Shown here in pieces: positions 1 through 10,500 of a stretch of DNA of 64,000 nt. The stretch's first letter is position 1, and each line of letters starts with the position of its first letter. The notes beneath the pieces are model-generated. The model was not told the DNA's origin. It did no database searches and saw only the letters and a list, made by a program, of their open reading frames with translations. Both the position numbers and the translations under genes were made by a program. Source of the DNA: Clostridia bacterium (GTDB lineage Bacteria > Bacillota > Clostridia > UMGS1883 > UMGS1540); the NCBI GenBank assembly GCA_017442155.1, contig JAFSAU010000016.1:35723-99722 (forward strand), in the 5' to 3' direction.

Positions 1-2
1 GA

Positions 3-560
3 GATGCGGGAGAAGCCCTCCGTCGGCAACTGCTGGAACCTGATATGCCTCCGATTTGCGTTCTTACGGAGCGTGAACGCCGACGTGTGATTGAAACAAT
101 GAATAGCTTTAATGTTATTGATGCAAAGGATAAAGAGGAAATGCGGCTGGCTCTTCGTTTTTTTGTTGCGGATACATTTTCTATGTTTGCCAAGAAAATA
201 TCTTTGGAGTCTGAGAAAGAGGATAATGTACCGCACTGGCTTGAGGCACTCTGCGAAAAAATGTGTGCACATGAAAATTTTACCGAAGGAATCCCCAGAA
301 TGGTTGAGCTGAGCGGTAAAACAAGAGAGCATCTGGCGCGCAGTATGCAAAAATATAAAAATATCACAGTAAGCGCATTTATAAACAATCTTCGATTAGA
401 GTATGTAGCGAATATGCTTGTGAATAGTGACCTGAACATAGTCGATCTATGCTTTGAAAGCGGGTTTACGAGCCTGGATTACTTTGGAAAACAATTTAAG
501 AAGAAATATGGTATGGCACCGTCTAAATTCAGGGATATTATGAAAAAGGAAACAATTTAA
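3..560 (+). CDS. AraC-family transcriptional regulator, C-terminal part (5' end outside window)
   Basis: The reading frame is open to the window edge, so the true start lies upstream; an internal ATG at 45 is not needed. The last ~100 residues carry the double helix-turn-helix of AraC/XylS regulators: a first helix-turn-helix around VELSGKTREHLARSMQKY and the classic second one, ending in the family signature around CFESGFTSLDYFGKQFKKKYG. The sensor domain would lie in the missing part. The gene ends at an intrinsic terminator (579-614) and is followed by a surface-carbohydrate cluster on the same strand, so local control of those genes is plausible. The ligand cannot be inferred. Confidence 0.88.
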   Translation, partial: DAGEALRRQLLEPDMPPICVLTERERRRVIETMNSFNVIDAKDKEEMRLALRFFVADTFSMFAKKISLESEKEDNVPHWLEALCEKMCAHENFTEGIPRMVELSGKTREHLARSMQKYKNITVSAFINNLRLEYVANMLVNSDLNIVDLCFESGFTSLDYFGKQFKKKYGMAPSKFRDIMKKETI

Positions 561-578
561 ATTAGAAAATTTGCTTTG

Positions 579-614
579 AATGCACAATTCTTGTTATAGA
601 ATTGTGCATTTTTA
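579..614 (+). terminator. Intrinsic terminator after the AraC-type gene
   Basis: A 13-bp perfect stem (AATGCACAATTCT with AGAATTGTGCATT) and a 6-base loop are followed by a T run. It lies 19 bases after the regulator stop codon and separates it from the surface gene at 733. Confidence 0.85.
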
Positions 615-732
615 AATATCACAATAAAATGAGTTTGGAATCATAAAAAACCGAGAACTTTTACTTTAACACTGTTAGAATAAAAATAATCGTACAAGAA
701 GTGCGGAAAATAAGACAGAAAGAAGGAAGGGT

Positions 733-3700
733 ATGCGCACAAAAAGAAGTATTGGATGGCTTTTAATTTTTGCAATGTTGTTGTCTTCGATAACGGTATT
801 TGCGGCAGAAGGACAAGAGGCGATTCAAAATGGTTCCATGGAGACAATCGGAGCAGATGGATTTCCCTCTGCCTGGTCAATGGTTCGTGCAACAATAGGA
901 GAAAATTTTGAAGTCACTAAAGATGCAAAAACAGGGAATGCTGCAATCCGCTTTTATGCAGATAAAGATTCTTTGCATGCTGTGCAGACGATTTCAAATC
1001 TTGTATCAGGAGAAAGCTATACTGTGACGGCGCAGCTGAAGCAGGCTAAAGGAACCGGTGCCGCGATAAAGATTGAATTCGCCAATGCCGCCGGAGAATC
1101 CATTTCCGATAAGGCAGTGTATCAGGCCTTTCGTGATGCAGGTGATGCGTGGACAAAGGTATCTGTACCTTTTACGATGCCTTCTGATGCGGTAAGTGCC
1201 GTACTTATGGTTCGTTTGGTCGGCGGTGGTGATGTAACCTGGGACGATGTCTCCATCGTTGGTAAGCTGGGCGGCGGCTCTGCGACAAGCAAGCCCGTTA
1301 CTCCGGCGGCAACTCCGGCTCCGACGGCCACACCCGTGCCGACATCTACACCGGCTCCTGTAGAAACAGATAAGATTATGATTGCACCGACAGTTGAGCT
1401 TCGTGACGGAACGGCTTATTCGGTGGCAGAGCGCGAAAGAATAGATTTTCCTTTTAACGGCGTAACAGGTACTGCAGCGACAAAAGCTGTCGGCGAGCAC
1501 GGTGATACAGAAATCATCATGAATGGCAGCTTTGAATATAAAACAGGTGCCGCTTTTTCAAATTGGGGCGTTGTTTCTGGCACGCTTGATGAGAAAGGGG
1601 CCTTTGTTGAAACAGCAGACGTAAAAGACGGCAAACAGGCACTTCGCTTCACATCCGATGCAAATGTACATATTGTTCAGGGAACAACGAAATGTACTGC
1701 CGGTGAATACGAACTTAGTGCGTGGTGTAAGAGAGTCTCCGAAACAGGTACGCCCGTAATATCACTTATGGTGTACTATAAGAATCCATCTGATGGATTT
1801 TCTCTTGAAGCTAAGTCACGTCCGACACTCACTTTTGCGGATGCCCCTGTAGGAGAATGGGTGTTCCGTACATTCAAATTCACCATGCCTGCTGAGGTGA
1901 CGCAGGTTTCTATTTTGACCCGCCTGATGGGTGCCGGTGATGTTATCTTTGATAAGATTTCCTTAATCGGTCCGGCCAGGGAAGAGGTACTTGATCCCAT
2001 GCCGGAATACATCCCACCGGCAGAGGGCGTTGAAAATCTCATCTATGATCCCGGCTTTGAAATGAATTCCTTTGAATACATAGCACAGGCCGAAGAACGA
2101 CTGAATGTCTGGTTTTCACGTTCTAATACCTTTGGCGGCTTCTGGGGGATTTCCTCGGACGAAGCACACTCTGGCAATTCCAGTATGCGCCTGAAGTTCG
2201 AGGCTTCCACCTCCATGCCCTGGGTCGGACAGATTGTACCCGTAACGCCCGGACAGGAATACCAGTTCTCTGCATGGGTGAAGGTGGGAGAGGGTTCTCA
2301 GAGCTGGATGCGTCTGCAGGCGGATGCTTACTCCGGCGTGCAACAGACTTCAGAAACTTACATTAAAGACGGCCAGGCGAAAAATGACCCGTTTGTGATT
2401 GATAAATTTAATACGGAGTGGCAGCATGTAACCACTCGTTTCACACCGTATCCCGGTACAACGCACTATGCACTTTTGTTGCGCGCCGGTTCGGAATACC
2501 CGTATGAGATGTATATTGATGACGTGGAGTTCTTCCCGATCAGTACCGCAAACGAGGTTATGCATATGCTGGAAACCGACGAGGTGTTCTACTATTCCGA
2601 CTGGACGGGCAACGGCCGCGCGAACGTTTCAACTTATGTTGACCGTAAGCCCGAGCTTGCCGGCGCACCCATGCGCTTCCGTCTTTTAGACGGGGAAAGC
2701 GTTCTGAAGGAAGAGGTGGTAACGCTTACGCCGGAAGGAACAGGGGAATTCTTCTATGATTTGGACCTTCTTGCAGAAAAGAAGAAGGAATATAAAGTTG
2801 AGGCAAGGCTTTTAAATTCTGACGGCACGCCGACGGAGAACTTCCTCGAACGTATCATTTATAAGTACGACCGTCCTACACTTCTGGACGAAAACATGAA
2901 GTTTATGACAAACGGCGGTAAGGTTATCAATTACGTACTGGCTCAGGGCTCGGTAGAAGAAGTTATGTACCGCGTTGGTGAGACGGGTGCAACGGTTGGT
3001 CGTGCTATTGGATCGGGGCGCACCACACTTCTTGAGAAGCTAGATATCGCCCAGGCAAACGGCATGATGGCAACAGTAACGCTTTTCAACCACGAGGACA
3101 TTCGAGATCCTGCAGTCCGTGAAAAAGTGATTGAAACTATTAATATTGCGAAGGACCATCCGGCACTGTTCGGCTGGTACCTCTGGGAAGAGCCTTCTTT
3201 CAGCGGTGACAACATAGATTTGGATGAAAATATCCGTATTGGTACAAAACTGATAAGGGATATGGATCCTGATCATCCTATTGGTTCTGTTATATCGGAA
3301 GATGATTATTACGGACGCCTTGTAACCTATAATGACTGGATGGACCTTGACTGCTATCCGGCACAGGCTTACGACGGCAGAACGCAGTACATTGCTGATA
3401 ATATGGCACACGCCATGGAGGTTTCAAATTGGCAGAAGAATATGTCAATCATGATTCAGGCCTTTGAATGGTTTGAATATAAACCTACCTGGGATGAAAT
3501 GCGAAGCTTTATTTACCAGTGCTTCTTTGAAGGGTCTTCAGGCTTTAGTTTCCATACCTTTGGAAAGGAAGGCACTACGGCTGAGGATGGAACAGCTGTT
3601 TTGGTTGGGGATGAACACTGGAATGCTATGGTTGATTCCCAGTGGGAATACGACTTTATGTTTGACCACTTTGTAAACGAAAAGTATCCTTTATTTAATG

Positions 3701-4512
3701 AAGCAAGAACACCGGGCGTAAGATGGCGGCTTGCAGTTGTAGACGATGCGCTTTATGCAATTGTTCTGAATATGAATGACACCGAAACTAACCACATTGA
3801 CATTAAACTGCAAAGCTATGATGGTAAGGTAACCGTAAACGGCTTTACGGCAGAGCTTCTGGCCGGTGGCGAAAAGACTACCTTGACTGGTGATGGTGAT
3901 ACCCTTTCTCTGGATGTTCCGGGCTTTGGCGCACTGCTTTATAAGATTACACCAAATACTCCCACGGATTTCTCGGGCGTCAAGGGTAGCCGTTTCCGTG
4001 ACCTGTACAACCATGTCTGGGCAAGAGAAGCTATCATCAATTTGGATGAAGCCGGCATTGTAAACGATAAAAGTGCCATTGCCTTTGGTGCAAAGGATAA
4101 CATTACCCGTGGTGACTATGCTATGTTCCTTGTCCGCACTCTGGGACTGGCGAGTGATTCTACCGAAAACTTTGCCGATGTAAAGCCTCATGCCGAGTAT
4201 GCAAAGGAACTGGCAATCGGAAAAGCAACCGGTATTCTGCAAGGCGTAGGAGACAACAAGTTTAATCCTACGGCACAAATTACCCGTCAGGATATGATGA
4301 CAATGACTTCACGTGCCATGCAGCTTTCAGGGACTGCCGACCTTGCCCGATTTTCCGACAGCGGAAGTATCGCAGACTATGCCGCCGCACATGTGGCCGC
4401 CATGGTTGCAGAGGGCCTCATTCAGGGAAATGCCGACGGCACCATTAACCCTCTCGGTAACACCACGAGAGCCGAAGCTGCTGTGATTATGTACCGAATT
4501 TTAGGAAGATAA
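733..4512 (+). CDS. SLH-anchored secreted TIM-barrel protein, family A (putative glycoside hydrolase)
   Basis: 1259 residues. A signal peptide (about 1-24) is followed by a jelly-roll carbohydrate-binding-like domain (~30-178), a Thr/Pro-rich linker (~183-212), two more jelly rolls (~235-435, ~440-620), a beta-sandwich (~620-735), a TIM barrel (~735-1000), a small beta domain and three SLH repeats (1084-1259, with ITRGD, ITRQD and TTRAE motifs) that bind secondary wall polymer. The barrel has KDHPALFGWYLWEEP with Glu819-Glu820, the position of an acid/base in clan-A-like barrels. ATG 733 follows AGAAGGAAGGG. The next SLH gene starts 18 bases downstream, so they are probably co-transcribed. 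Surface location is well supported; glycan hydrolysis is inferred and the substrate unknown. Confidence 0.85.
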   Translation: MRTKRSIGWLLIFAMLLSSITVFAAEGQEAIQNGSMETIGADGFPSAWSMVRATIGENFEVTKDAKTGNAAIRFYADKDSLHAVQTISNLVSGESYTVTAQLKQAKGTGAAIKIEFANAAGESISDKAVYQAFRDAGDAWTKVSVPFTMPSDAVSAVLMVRLVGGGDVTWDDVSIVGKLGGGSATSKPVTPAATPAPTATPVPTSTPAPVETDKIMIAPTVELRDGTAYSVAERERIDFPFNGVTGTAATKAVGEHGDTEIIMNGSFEYKTGAAFSNWGVVSGTLDEKGAFVETADVKDGKQALRFTSDANVHIVQGTTKCTAGEYELSAWCKRVSETGTPVISLMVYYKNPSDGFSLEAKSRPTLTFADAPVGEWVFRTFKFTMPAEVTQVSILTRLMGAGDVIFDKISLIGPAREEVLDPMPEYIPPAEGVENLIYDPGFEMNSFEYIAQAEERLNVWFSRSNTFGGFWGISSDEAHSGNSSMRLKFEASTSMPWVGQIVPVTPGQEYQFSAWVKVGEGSQSWMRLQADAYSGVQQTSETYIKDGQAKNDPFVIDKFNTEWQHVTTRFTPYPGTTHYALLLRAGSEYPYEMYIDDVEFFPISTANEVMHMLETDEVFYYSDWTGNGRANVSTYVDRKPELAGAPMRFRLLDGESVLKEEVVTLTPEGTGEFFYDLDLLAEKKKEYKVEARLLNSDGTPTENFLERIIYKYDRPTLLDENMKFMTNGGKVINYVLAQGSVEEVMYRVGETGATVGRAIGSGRTTLLEKLDIAQANGMMATVTLFNHEDIRDPAVREKVIETINIAKDHPALFGWYLWEEPSFSGDNIDLDENIRIGTKLIRDMDPDHPIGSVISEDDYYGRLVTYNDWMDLDCYPAQAYDGRTQYIADNMAHAMEVSNWQKNMSIMIQAFEWFEYKPTWDEMRSFIYQCFFEGSSGFSFHTFGKEGTTAEDGTAVLVGDEHWNAMVDSQWEYDFMFDHFVNEKYPLFNEARTPGVRWRLAVVDDALYAIVLNMNDTETNHIDIKLQSYDGKVTVNGFTAELLAGGEKTTLTGDGDTLSLDVPGFGALLYKITPNTPTDFSGVKGSRFRDLYNHVWAREAIINLDEAGIVNDKSAIAFGAKDNITRGDYAMFLVRTLGLASDSTENFADVKPHAEYAKELAIGKATGILQGVGDNKFNPTAQITRQDMMTMTSRAMQLSGTADLARFSDSGSIADYAAAHVAAMVAEGLIQGNADGTINPLGNTTRAEAAVIMYRILGR

Positions 4513-4530
4513 AACAGAAAGGGGAAGAAA

Positions 4531-7206
4531 ATGCTTAAAAAATTACTCGCGCTTTGTCTTGCGCTTCTTATGCTCAGCCTGCCCGCTTCAGCCATGCTGG
4601 TTGATATCGGGGGCGAGGCGTACGAAGAAGAAATTGCCCTCCTGTATGATCTGGGCATTGTTGAAGGGAAAGAGGCCGACCTCTTTATGCCGAACGACAA
4701 CCTGACCCGTGCAGAGATGGCCACAATTGTTCTTCGTCTTCTTGGCACGACGGGCAATGTCCCGGCCGCCTTTACAGATGTTCCGGCAGAGCATTGGGCA
4801 AGTCTGATTATCGGCACAGCCGCGCAGATGCAGATTGTAAACGGTGTTTCCGAAACGGAATTTGCACCGGAGGAAGCAGTTACCTATCCACAGGCGGTGA
4901 AAATGCTCGTATGTGCTTTAGGGTACGACGTGCAGGCCCAGAGCATGGGCGGGTATCCGACGGGGCACCTTTCCAAAGCTTCTCAGCTTGGTGTTCTGGA
5001 CGGTACCGCTGATAGCGGTAGTGCTATCTCCCGGGGCACCATGGCAAAGCTTGTGGCAAATGCACTGGAAGTAAGTGTTTTCGTCCGCACGGCTTATGGT
5101 GACGCCTATACTTTTGCAGAAAAAGAGGGAGCCACCCTTTTGAACTCCTACATGGACATAGAGGTTATTAAAGGAAAGGTTACAGCAAATTCTATGCTTA
5201 ATCTTGGCGGTGCGTCCGCCCGCGCAGGGCAGTTTTCCATCGGTGATATTACGATTGAGGAAGGCACAACCTTTGGCGGGAAATACATAGGCCGTACCGT
5301 TACAGCGTATGTCCGGGAAGAAAATGATGTGTATACGGCACTGCATGTAGCTTCTAAATATAAGGACGGTTATAAAGAGGTGGATGCTTCTGATATTTTG
5401 CCCGCTTCCACGCTGACTCTTTTGCAATATGAAGAAGAGAATAAAGCGATAAAAGCAGAAATTTCAAGCTCTGCCACCTGGATATACAATGGTGTCGTAA
5501 AAAGGGATATGACACCTGCGGAACTGATTTTTGATATCGGTAATGTAGCTCTTATCTCCGAAAATGGAGAGGCAGCAGAAACAGTTTTTGTGTACAGCTA
5601 TAAAAACCTGATTGTGGATACAGTCCGCACGGACCTTCATAAAGTCACCTTTAAAAACCCCAGTGAAGGTATGTCAGCTCTCGTGTTGGATCCCAATGAC
5701 GCATCTGTGAAATATACCTTGATAAATAATAGAGGATCAGAAGTGAAACTCGAGGAGCTTGCCGAATGGGACGTTCTGTCCGTTGCAAAAAACGGGAATG
5801 TATATCGTATTATCCGTGAAAACCGTGTAGTCTCCGGTAAGGTAACAGAGCTTGGTGAGAAGGAGGCTGTGATTGGTGACGAAAGGTATGAAATTGCTGC
5901 CAATGTAGACCGAAACAGCGAAATTACTGCTCCGGCCATTGATATGGAAGCCAATTTCTATCTGGACTTTACCGGGAAAATTGCCGCTGCCGATACAGAA
6001 AACTTCAAGGAATATAAATATGCGTATCTGGTTTCTGTTTTCAAAGAAAAGGGAATCAGCGGCATAGAAACCGTGAAGATGTTCACGGAAGACAGCGAAA
6101 TGAAGATATTTACGCTGTCTGATAACTTCAAGCTAAATAACATACCGGCCGACACCCTTGTAACAGAGGCGGGCAACGCCGTTTATACCGGTAGTGCCAC
6201 AAAGAGACAACTGGTCCGTTTTAAGGCAAACGCCTCTGATGAACTGCTTATGCTGGAAACGGCGTTGGATATTAAGGATAACCGGGATTCCTACACAACG
6301 GAACAACGCACAGCCCGCTTTACGGAAGAAAGATTCTATACGAGCGGCGGACTCTATGGTCCCCCGGCAAGAATGTATGAATTTAAGTTCCTGGTCCGTG
6401 AGAAAACGAAGGTGTTCCGCGTTCCTGAAACCTATACCGGCAACGACACCCTCTTCTCCATGATTGATCCCATGAGTATCGGTCATCTTTCCACATGGGG
6501 CACTCTGCCGAATCTGACATTGTTTGATGTGGATGAGGAAAGTGTTATTTCTGCCATGGTTACAGTGGACAGTGCCAGTGGCTCTGTAGAACAGATGGGT
6601 GTTATCGCGAATGTGTCTAAAACTTTAAATGGTGAAGGTGAAACCTTAAACAGCTTAAAGCTTTTGACCGACAATGGAGAGGTTTCCATTACAATCAGCG
6701 AAACAGCAGATATTTCACTCTGGACTTCCTTTAATTCGAGAGGACAGGTGCTGGACGGCGAGACAGCCAATGCGGCGCCGAGACTTACTTTTGCAGACCT
6801 CTCCGTAGGTGACGTAATCTGGTACAGTAGCCCCAACACAGTGGGCGAGACCGGCACCATTCACGTTGTACACCAGATGGGCGTTACCCCGGCAAACCGT
6901 AAAACCTTCGATAGCGGTAACGACACTACGGCTACCGCAGGTCCATACCCCGGCTTTATTCTGACCTATGGACCGGTTGTGGAAACCTCACAGTACGGTG
7001 CTACCGTTCAGTATCCTTTAAATGTTGACGGAACAGGTGGAAACACTACTTCCATTCTTTCCTACGAATCTGTGAAGGGTGTGTATCTGTACGATACTGT
7101 GCGCAAAACCTTTAGTGAGATTACAACTGCGGAAATTTACGAGCAGGATATGATGTTCTCCTATCGTAACAATCTGCAGGAACGTCTGTTCGTGGTTTAC
7201 AGATAA
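4531..7206 (+). CDS. S-layer-homology protein, family B (N-terminal SLH repeats)
   Basis: 891 residues. A signal peptide (1-21, ending PASA) is followed at once by three SLH repeats (~22-190; NLTRAEMATIV in the first, FTDVPAEHWA opening the second). The remaining ~700 residues are a beta-rich body without recognised catalytic motifs. SLH repeats at the N-terminus with a long variable body is the arrangement of many S-layer and surface-array proteins. AGAAAGGGGAAG precedes the ATG, and the 18-base gap to the upstream family A gene suggests one operon. The closest relative in the window is the 979-residue protein at 50073, with the same architecture. Enzymatic activity is not evident; a structural surface role is likely. 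Confidence 0.85.
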   Translation: MLKKLLALCLALLMLSLPASAMLVDIGGEAYEEEIALLYDLGIVEGKEADLFMPNDNLTRAEMATIVLRLLGTTGNVPAAFTDVPAEHWASLIIGTAAQMQIVNGVSETEFAPEEAVTYPQAVKMLVCALGYDVQAQSMGGYPTGHLSKASQLGVLDGTADSGSAISRGTMAKLVANALEVSVFVRTAYGDAYTFAEKEGATLLNSYMDIEVIKGKVTANSMLNLGGASARAGQFSIGDITIEEGTTFGGKYIGRTVTAYVREENDVYTALHVASKYKDGYKEVDASDILPASTLTLLQYEEENKAIKAEISSSATWIYNGVVKRDMTPAELIFDIGNVALISENGEAAETVFVYSYKNLIVDTVRTDLHKVTFKNPSEGMSALVLDPNDASVKYTLINNRGSEVKLEELAEWDVLSVAKNGNVYRIIRENRVVSGKVTELGEKEAVIGDERYEIAANVDRNSEITAPAIDMEANFYLDFTGKIAAADTENFKEYKYAYLVSVFKEKGISGIETVKMFTEDSEMKIFTLSDNFKLNNIPADTLVTEAGNAVYTGSATKRQLVRFKANASDELLMLETALDIKDNRDSYTTEQRTARFTEERFYTSGGLYGPPARMYEFKFLVREKTKVFRVPETYTGNDTLFSMIDPMSIGHLSTWGTLPNLTLFDVDEESVISAMVTVDSASGSVEQMGVIANVSKTLNGEGETLNSLKLLTDNGEVSITISETADISLWTSFNSRGQVLDGETANAAPRLTFADLSVGDVIWYSSPNTVGETGTIHVVHQMGVTPANRKTFDSGNDTTATAGPYPGFILTYGPVVETSQYGATVQYPLNVDGTGGNTTSILSYESVKGVYLYDTVRKTFSEITTAEIYEQDMMFSYRNNLQERLFVVYR

Positions 7207-7233
7207 CAAATCGGGCAAATATTATATTTTAAC

Positions 7234-7262
7234 TTGACAGAAAGGAGTTTTTGTGCTATGAT
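7234..7262 (+). promoter_or_regulatory. Near-consensus extended -10 sigma-A promoter for a structured RNA
   Basis: TTGACA (7234-7239), a 17-base spacer, then TATGAT (7257-7262) with a TGC extended -10 directly before it. It is among the strongest-looking promoters in the window. Predicted transcription start is about 7268-7270, which coincides with the first base of the folded RNA downstream. Confidence 0.85.
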
Positions 7263-7267
7263 TAGAG

Positions 7268-7503
7268 AAAAGAGTAAGCTTTCACTGTTCTCTACTCTGA
7301 AAGACGCGGTATCCGGCGTATGCTTCCGTTTACGTGGCTACTTTGCCTCGGCTTCCCCAATGGCCGGGGGGAGAAATGTTGCCATTGTAGAAAAAACGGT
7401 ATATGCACCCTGGGTACCCGACGAGACAAAAGCTCCTTTTGAGAAAGAGAGCATTTTAATAGAAAGGGACACTTGTGCACTTTTGCACAGGTGCCCCTTT
7501 TTA
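7268..7503 (+). ncRNA. Structured small RNA with own promoter and terminator, possibly 6S RNA
   Basis: Between the promoter at 7234 and a terminator ending at 7503 the sequence folds by hand into one long irregular rod (7268-7440). Pairings: AAAAG 7268-7272 with 7436-7440; AGCTTT 7277-7282 with 7429-7434; GTTCTC 7287-7292 with GAGAC 7423-7427; a strongly asymmetric bubble (7293-7306 against about two bases); 7307-7314 with 7412-7420; GCGTATG 7316-7322 with 7400-7406; CCGTTT 7326-7331 with AAACGG 7394-7399; and an apical CTTCCCC/GGGGGAG hairpin (7352-7373). A rod with a central bubble and a 5' end at the start site is the shape of 6S RNA. The 6S assignment is inference. A regulatory leader of the gene at 7523 is the alternative. 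Confidence 0.6.
7463..7503 (+). terminator. Intrinsic terminator of the small RNA
   Basis: AAAGGGACACTTGTGC pairs with GCACAGGTGCCCCTTT (one mismatch, one G-T pair, 6-base loop) and runs into TTTTT. It ends only eight bases before the ribosome site of the gene at 7523, so that gene would depend on read-through or on a promoter inside this interval. Confidence 0.85.
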
Positions 7504-7522
7504 TGCTTTTGAAAGGAGCAAG

Positions 7523-10500
7523 ATGTTGAAAAAAATTGCAGTGTTCTTGTGCGTGATGCTCTTGTTCAGCCTTTGCGTACCCGCTCTTGCGGCGGAAGAA
7601 TCCATTTTCAAGGAAGAAATTGTAACGGAGTCTCAGTTTACACCGGGCATTGATTCCATAGAGCTGGTGTCAAATGGCAGCTTTGAAACACTGGCTTCCG
7701 AGACAACCTTTGACAAGTGGGGGATTGTCTGTACAGCAAAAGATGAGGCAGGGAATAGTCTTGGATACATTGGAAGTCCCTATGTAACTTTAAGCAGCGA
7801 TGCAAATTCAGGCAATCGTGCACTTGGGCTTTCCTGCGTAAAAGGAGAGTATGTGCATGGGCTTATTGGTGTGACCCTTACACCGGGTGTTACATATGAA
7901 CTTTCCGGCTATGCGAAACACGCAGGAAATCCCGGCAATGCTTTTTTGAGCATTATTATTAACGGAAAAGAGAATGGCGCAACGAAAGAACTCGGTCGTG
8001 TTAATCTTTCTTTTGCCGATATTCCTGCCGGTCAATGGGTAAAAAAAATTCTGCGTTTTACAGTACCTGAAAATGCAACAGGTGGATCTCTTATGACGAG
8101 GGTTATGAGCGAAGGTACGATACTATGGGACGATATTTCCCTTCTGATGGAAGCAGATGAAATTCCGGAGCCGGTAATTGTGGAAAAAAAGCCGTCCCTT
8201 GAAGATATTGATATTTCAAACTACGATTTTGAGGAGTATACCCCCGGTGTTCGGCCGGGCTGGTATTGCTACGGAGGTCAAAACGGTGAGCCAAACGGAA
8301 AAGCCGTAACCTTCTCATCAGAGTATGCAAAAAACGGCCGGAAAAGTGCCCGTATATCCGTAGAGGACGGCGCAGTGGACCCCTGGGTTTCGCACAACGT
8401 TTCCGGCATTGTGCCGGGTGCAACCTATCAGCTTTCCGCCTGGGTGCTGACGCCGGACATAAACCGCGTGAATTTCAGCATCAGCGTGGAATGGTACACT
8501 TCGGATAAGCCGGATTCAAACGCAGTACAGGGCGGCAGTGCTAAGGATCACTGGTGGCTGACGCAGGATATGGAATGGCGTGAAATGATTCTGGAATTTG
8601 AAGTACCGGACAATGCCAAATCTGCTATTATCCGCTTCCGGAATTTCTCTGAAATCGGCCTTTTCCATTTGGATACCGTAACCATGTATATGGTAAAGCA
8701 ACCGGATTACGCCTATGTGGAATCCGACGAAACCTTCTACTATACAGAATGGCCGACGGGTACGGTTACGGCCCTTGCGAATCCCCATTACGGCAACGAG
8801 CTTGACGGCGGACGTGCCGAATTTGCATTCGTGGATGCAAATGGAACAGAGAAATATCAGGAAACTGTACCTTTTGAAAATGGAGAAGCGGTATATACCC
8901 TACAGACAGCATGGCTGACGACAAAGGGAGAGGAATATAAGGTAAGAACCGAGATTTACAAGTCCGATAACTCCCTTGTGCAAGAGTCGGAAACATTGAT
9001 TTACCGGTATGATCGTCCTACTTATTTGGGGGCAGACGGCATTTTCCGTAAAAACGGTAAGGAATATAACATTATTCTCGGGAACGGCGTAAATCAGGAA
9101 CGTCTTTCCTGGGGTCCGGAGGAGGGCGGCGTTACAATTGTCCAGCTGGTTGCTGACTCGAATATCCCCATGCTGGAGAAAATGGACGCAGCCCATGCGC
9201 GCGGCTTGCTCGTTCTGGTTTCCCTGTATAACGGTGATATCTGCGCCGGCAGTGCGGAGCACGTGGAGTCCACAAAAGCGATGGTGGAAATGGTGAAGGA
9301 TCACCCGGCCCTCTTTGGTTATAAGGTGCAGGATGAGCCGAATCAGAAGAATAATACGGACGAAGAGTTAGGTCGTGCGTATAGAATCATTCATGATCTT
9401 GACCCGAATCATCCGGTATACCTGGATGACTCCGGCTATGCCGGCTATGGACGCCTTTACCGCTTTGCTGATATTATTGATATTGATTATTACGGTGGCA
9501 GTGGTGCAGACTCCGGTCGGGTATTTACCACCATGATGGATCACGCTGCCGCAGCAACAAAGGGAAGAAAGCCCTTCACACTCCTGCAGCAGGCATTTGT
9601 TTATAGGAATTATCTCCCCACCTTTAATGAACTGCGGCATTTTGCCTATCAGGCACTGTTTTCGGGTGCATCAGGGTTTGGATATCATTCCTTGGGCTCT
9701 GATGATGGCGTACAGGAAGTCTTTATGTCCCGTCCTGTCTGGGATGATATATGCGAAAAGTGGGTACCATGGGAACAGGACTTCCTGCTCGACGCCTTTG
9801 TAAACCATAAATACCCGCAGATAAATGCTTTTAAAGATTCTAATGCGATGTGGCGTACCTTTGCCGACGGAAACGACATTTATGCTGTTGTCTTTAACCG
9901 CAATAAAACGGCCGTACACAATGTCTCCATTCCACTTATAGACGGCGAGGGCAAGGAAGTTGCAGGAGAATTTTCAGCCGTTCGTGTGGCCGGCGGCAGT
10001 GCGAAAACGGCCACGGGCGATGGGACACTTTCGGTTGAGCTTGGTGCACTCTCTGCTGAAATCTGGAAGATTACGCCTACCCGGCCGATTGACCTTTCGT
10101 ATTTGAAAACTACGTCCTATCGGGATTTGTCCGGTTACCCTTGGGCAAACAATGCAATAGCCTGTTTAGAAGAGGCGGGAATTACAAACAAAGTTTCTGA
10201 CACCTGGTACGGTCCCGGCGAAAATATCACCCGTGGTGATTTCGCAATGTTTTTGGTGAGAACATTGGACCTGACGGCAGAAACAACGGAGAATTTCGAT
10301 GATGTGGATGCAGATGCCGAATATGCCGAGGCGGTTGCTATCGGAAAGAAATTAGGGGTTTTAAACGGCACTGGTGACGGTAACTTCAACCCGGAGGGCG
10401 AAATTACAAGGCAGGAACTTATGGCAATTACAGCCCGCGGCATGCGCCTTAAAAAGGGCATAGAGGAAGGAGCCAATGAAGACCTATCCGGTTTTTCTGA

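Noticed and set aside
733..4512. Naming the family A barrels GH5 or GH2 hydrolases
   Set aside because: The EP motif alone is not enough; the conserved nucleophile of those families is not seen across the four paralogues.
7258..7512. Open frame of about 85 codons between the SLH genes
   Set aside because: Its ATG lies inside the -10 of a near-perfect promoter and the frame runs through the terminator; the interval folds as a structured RNA instead.
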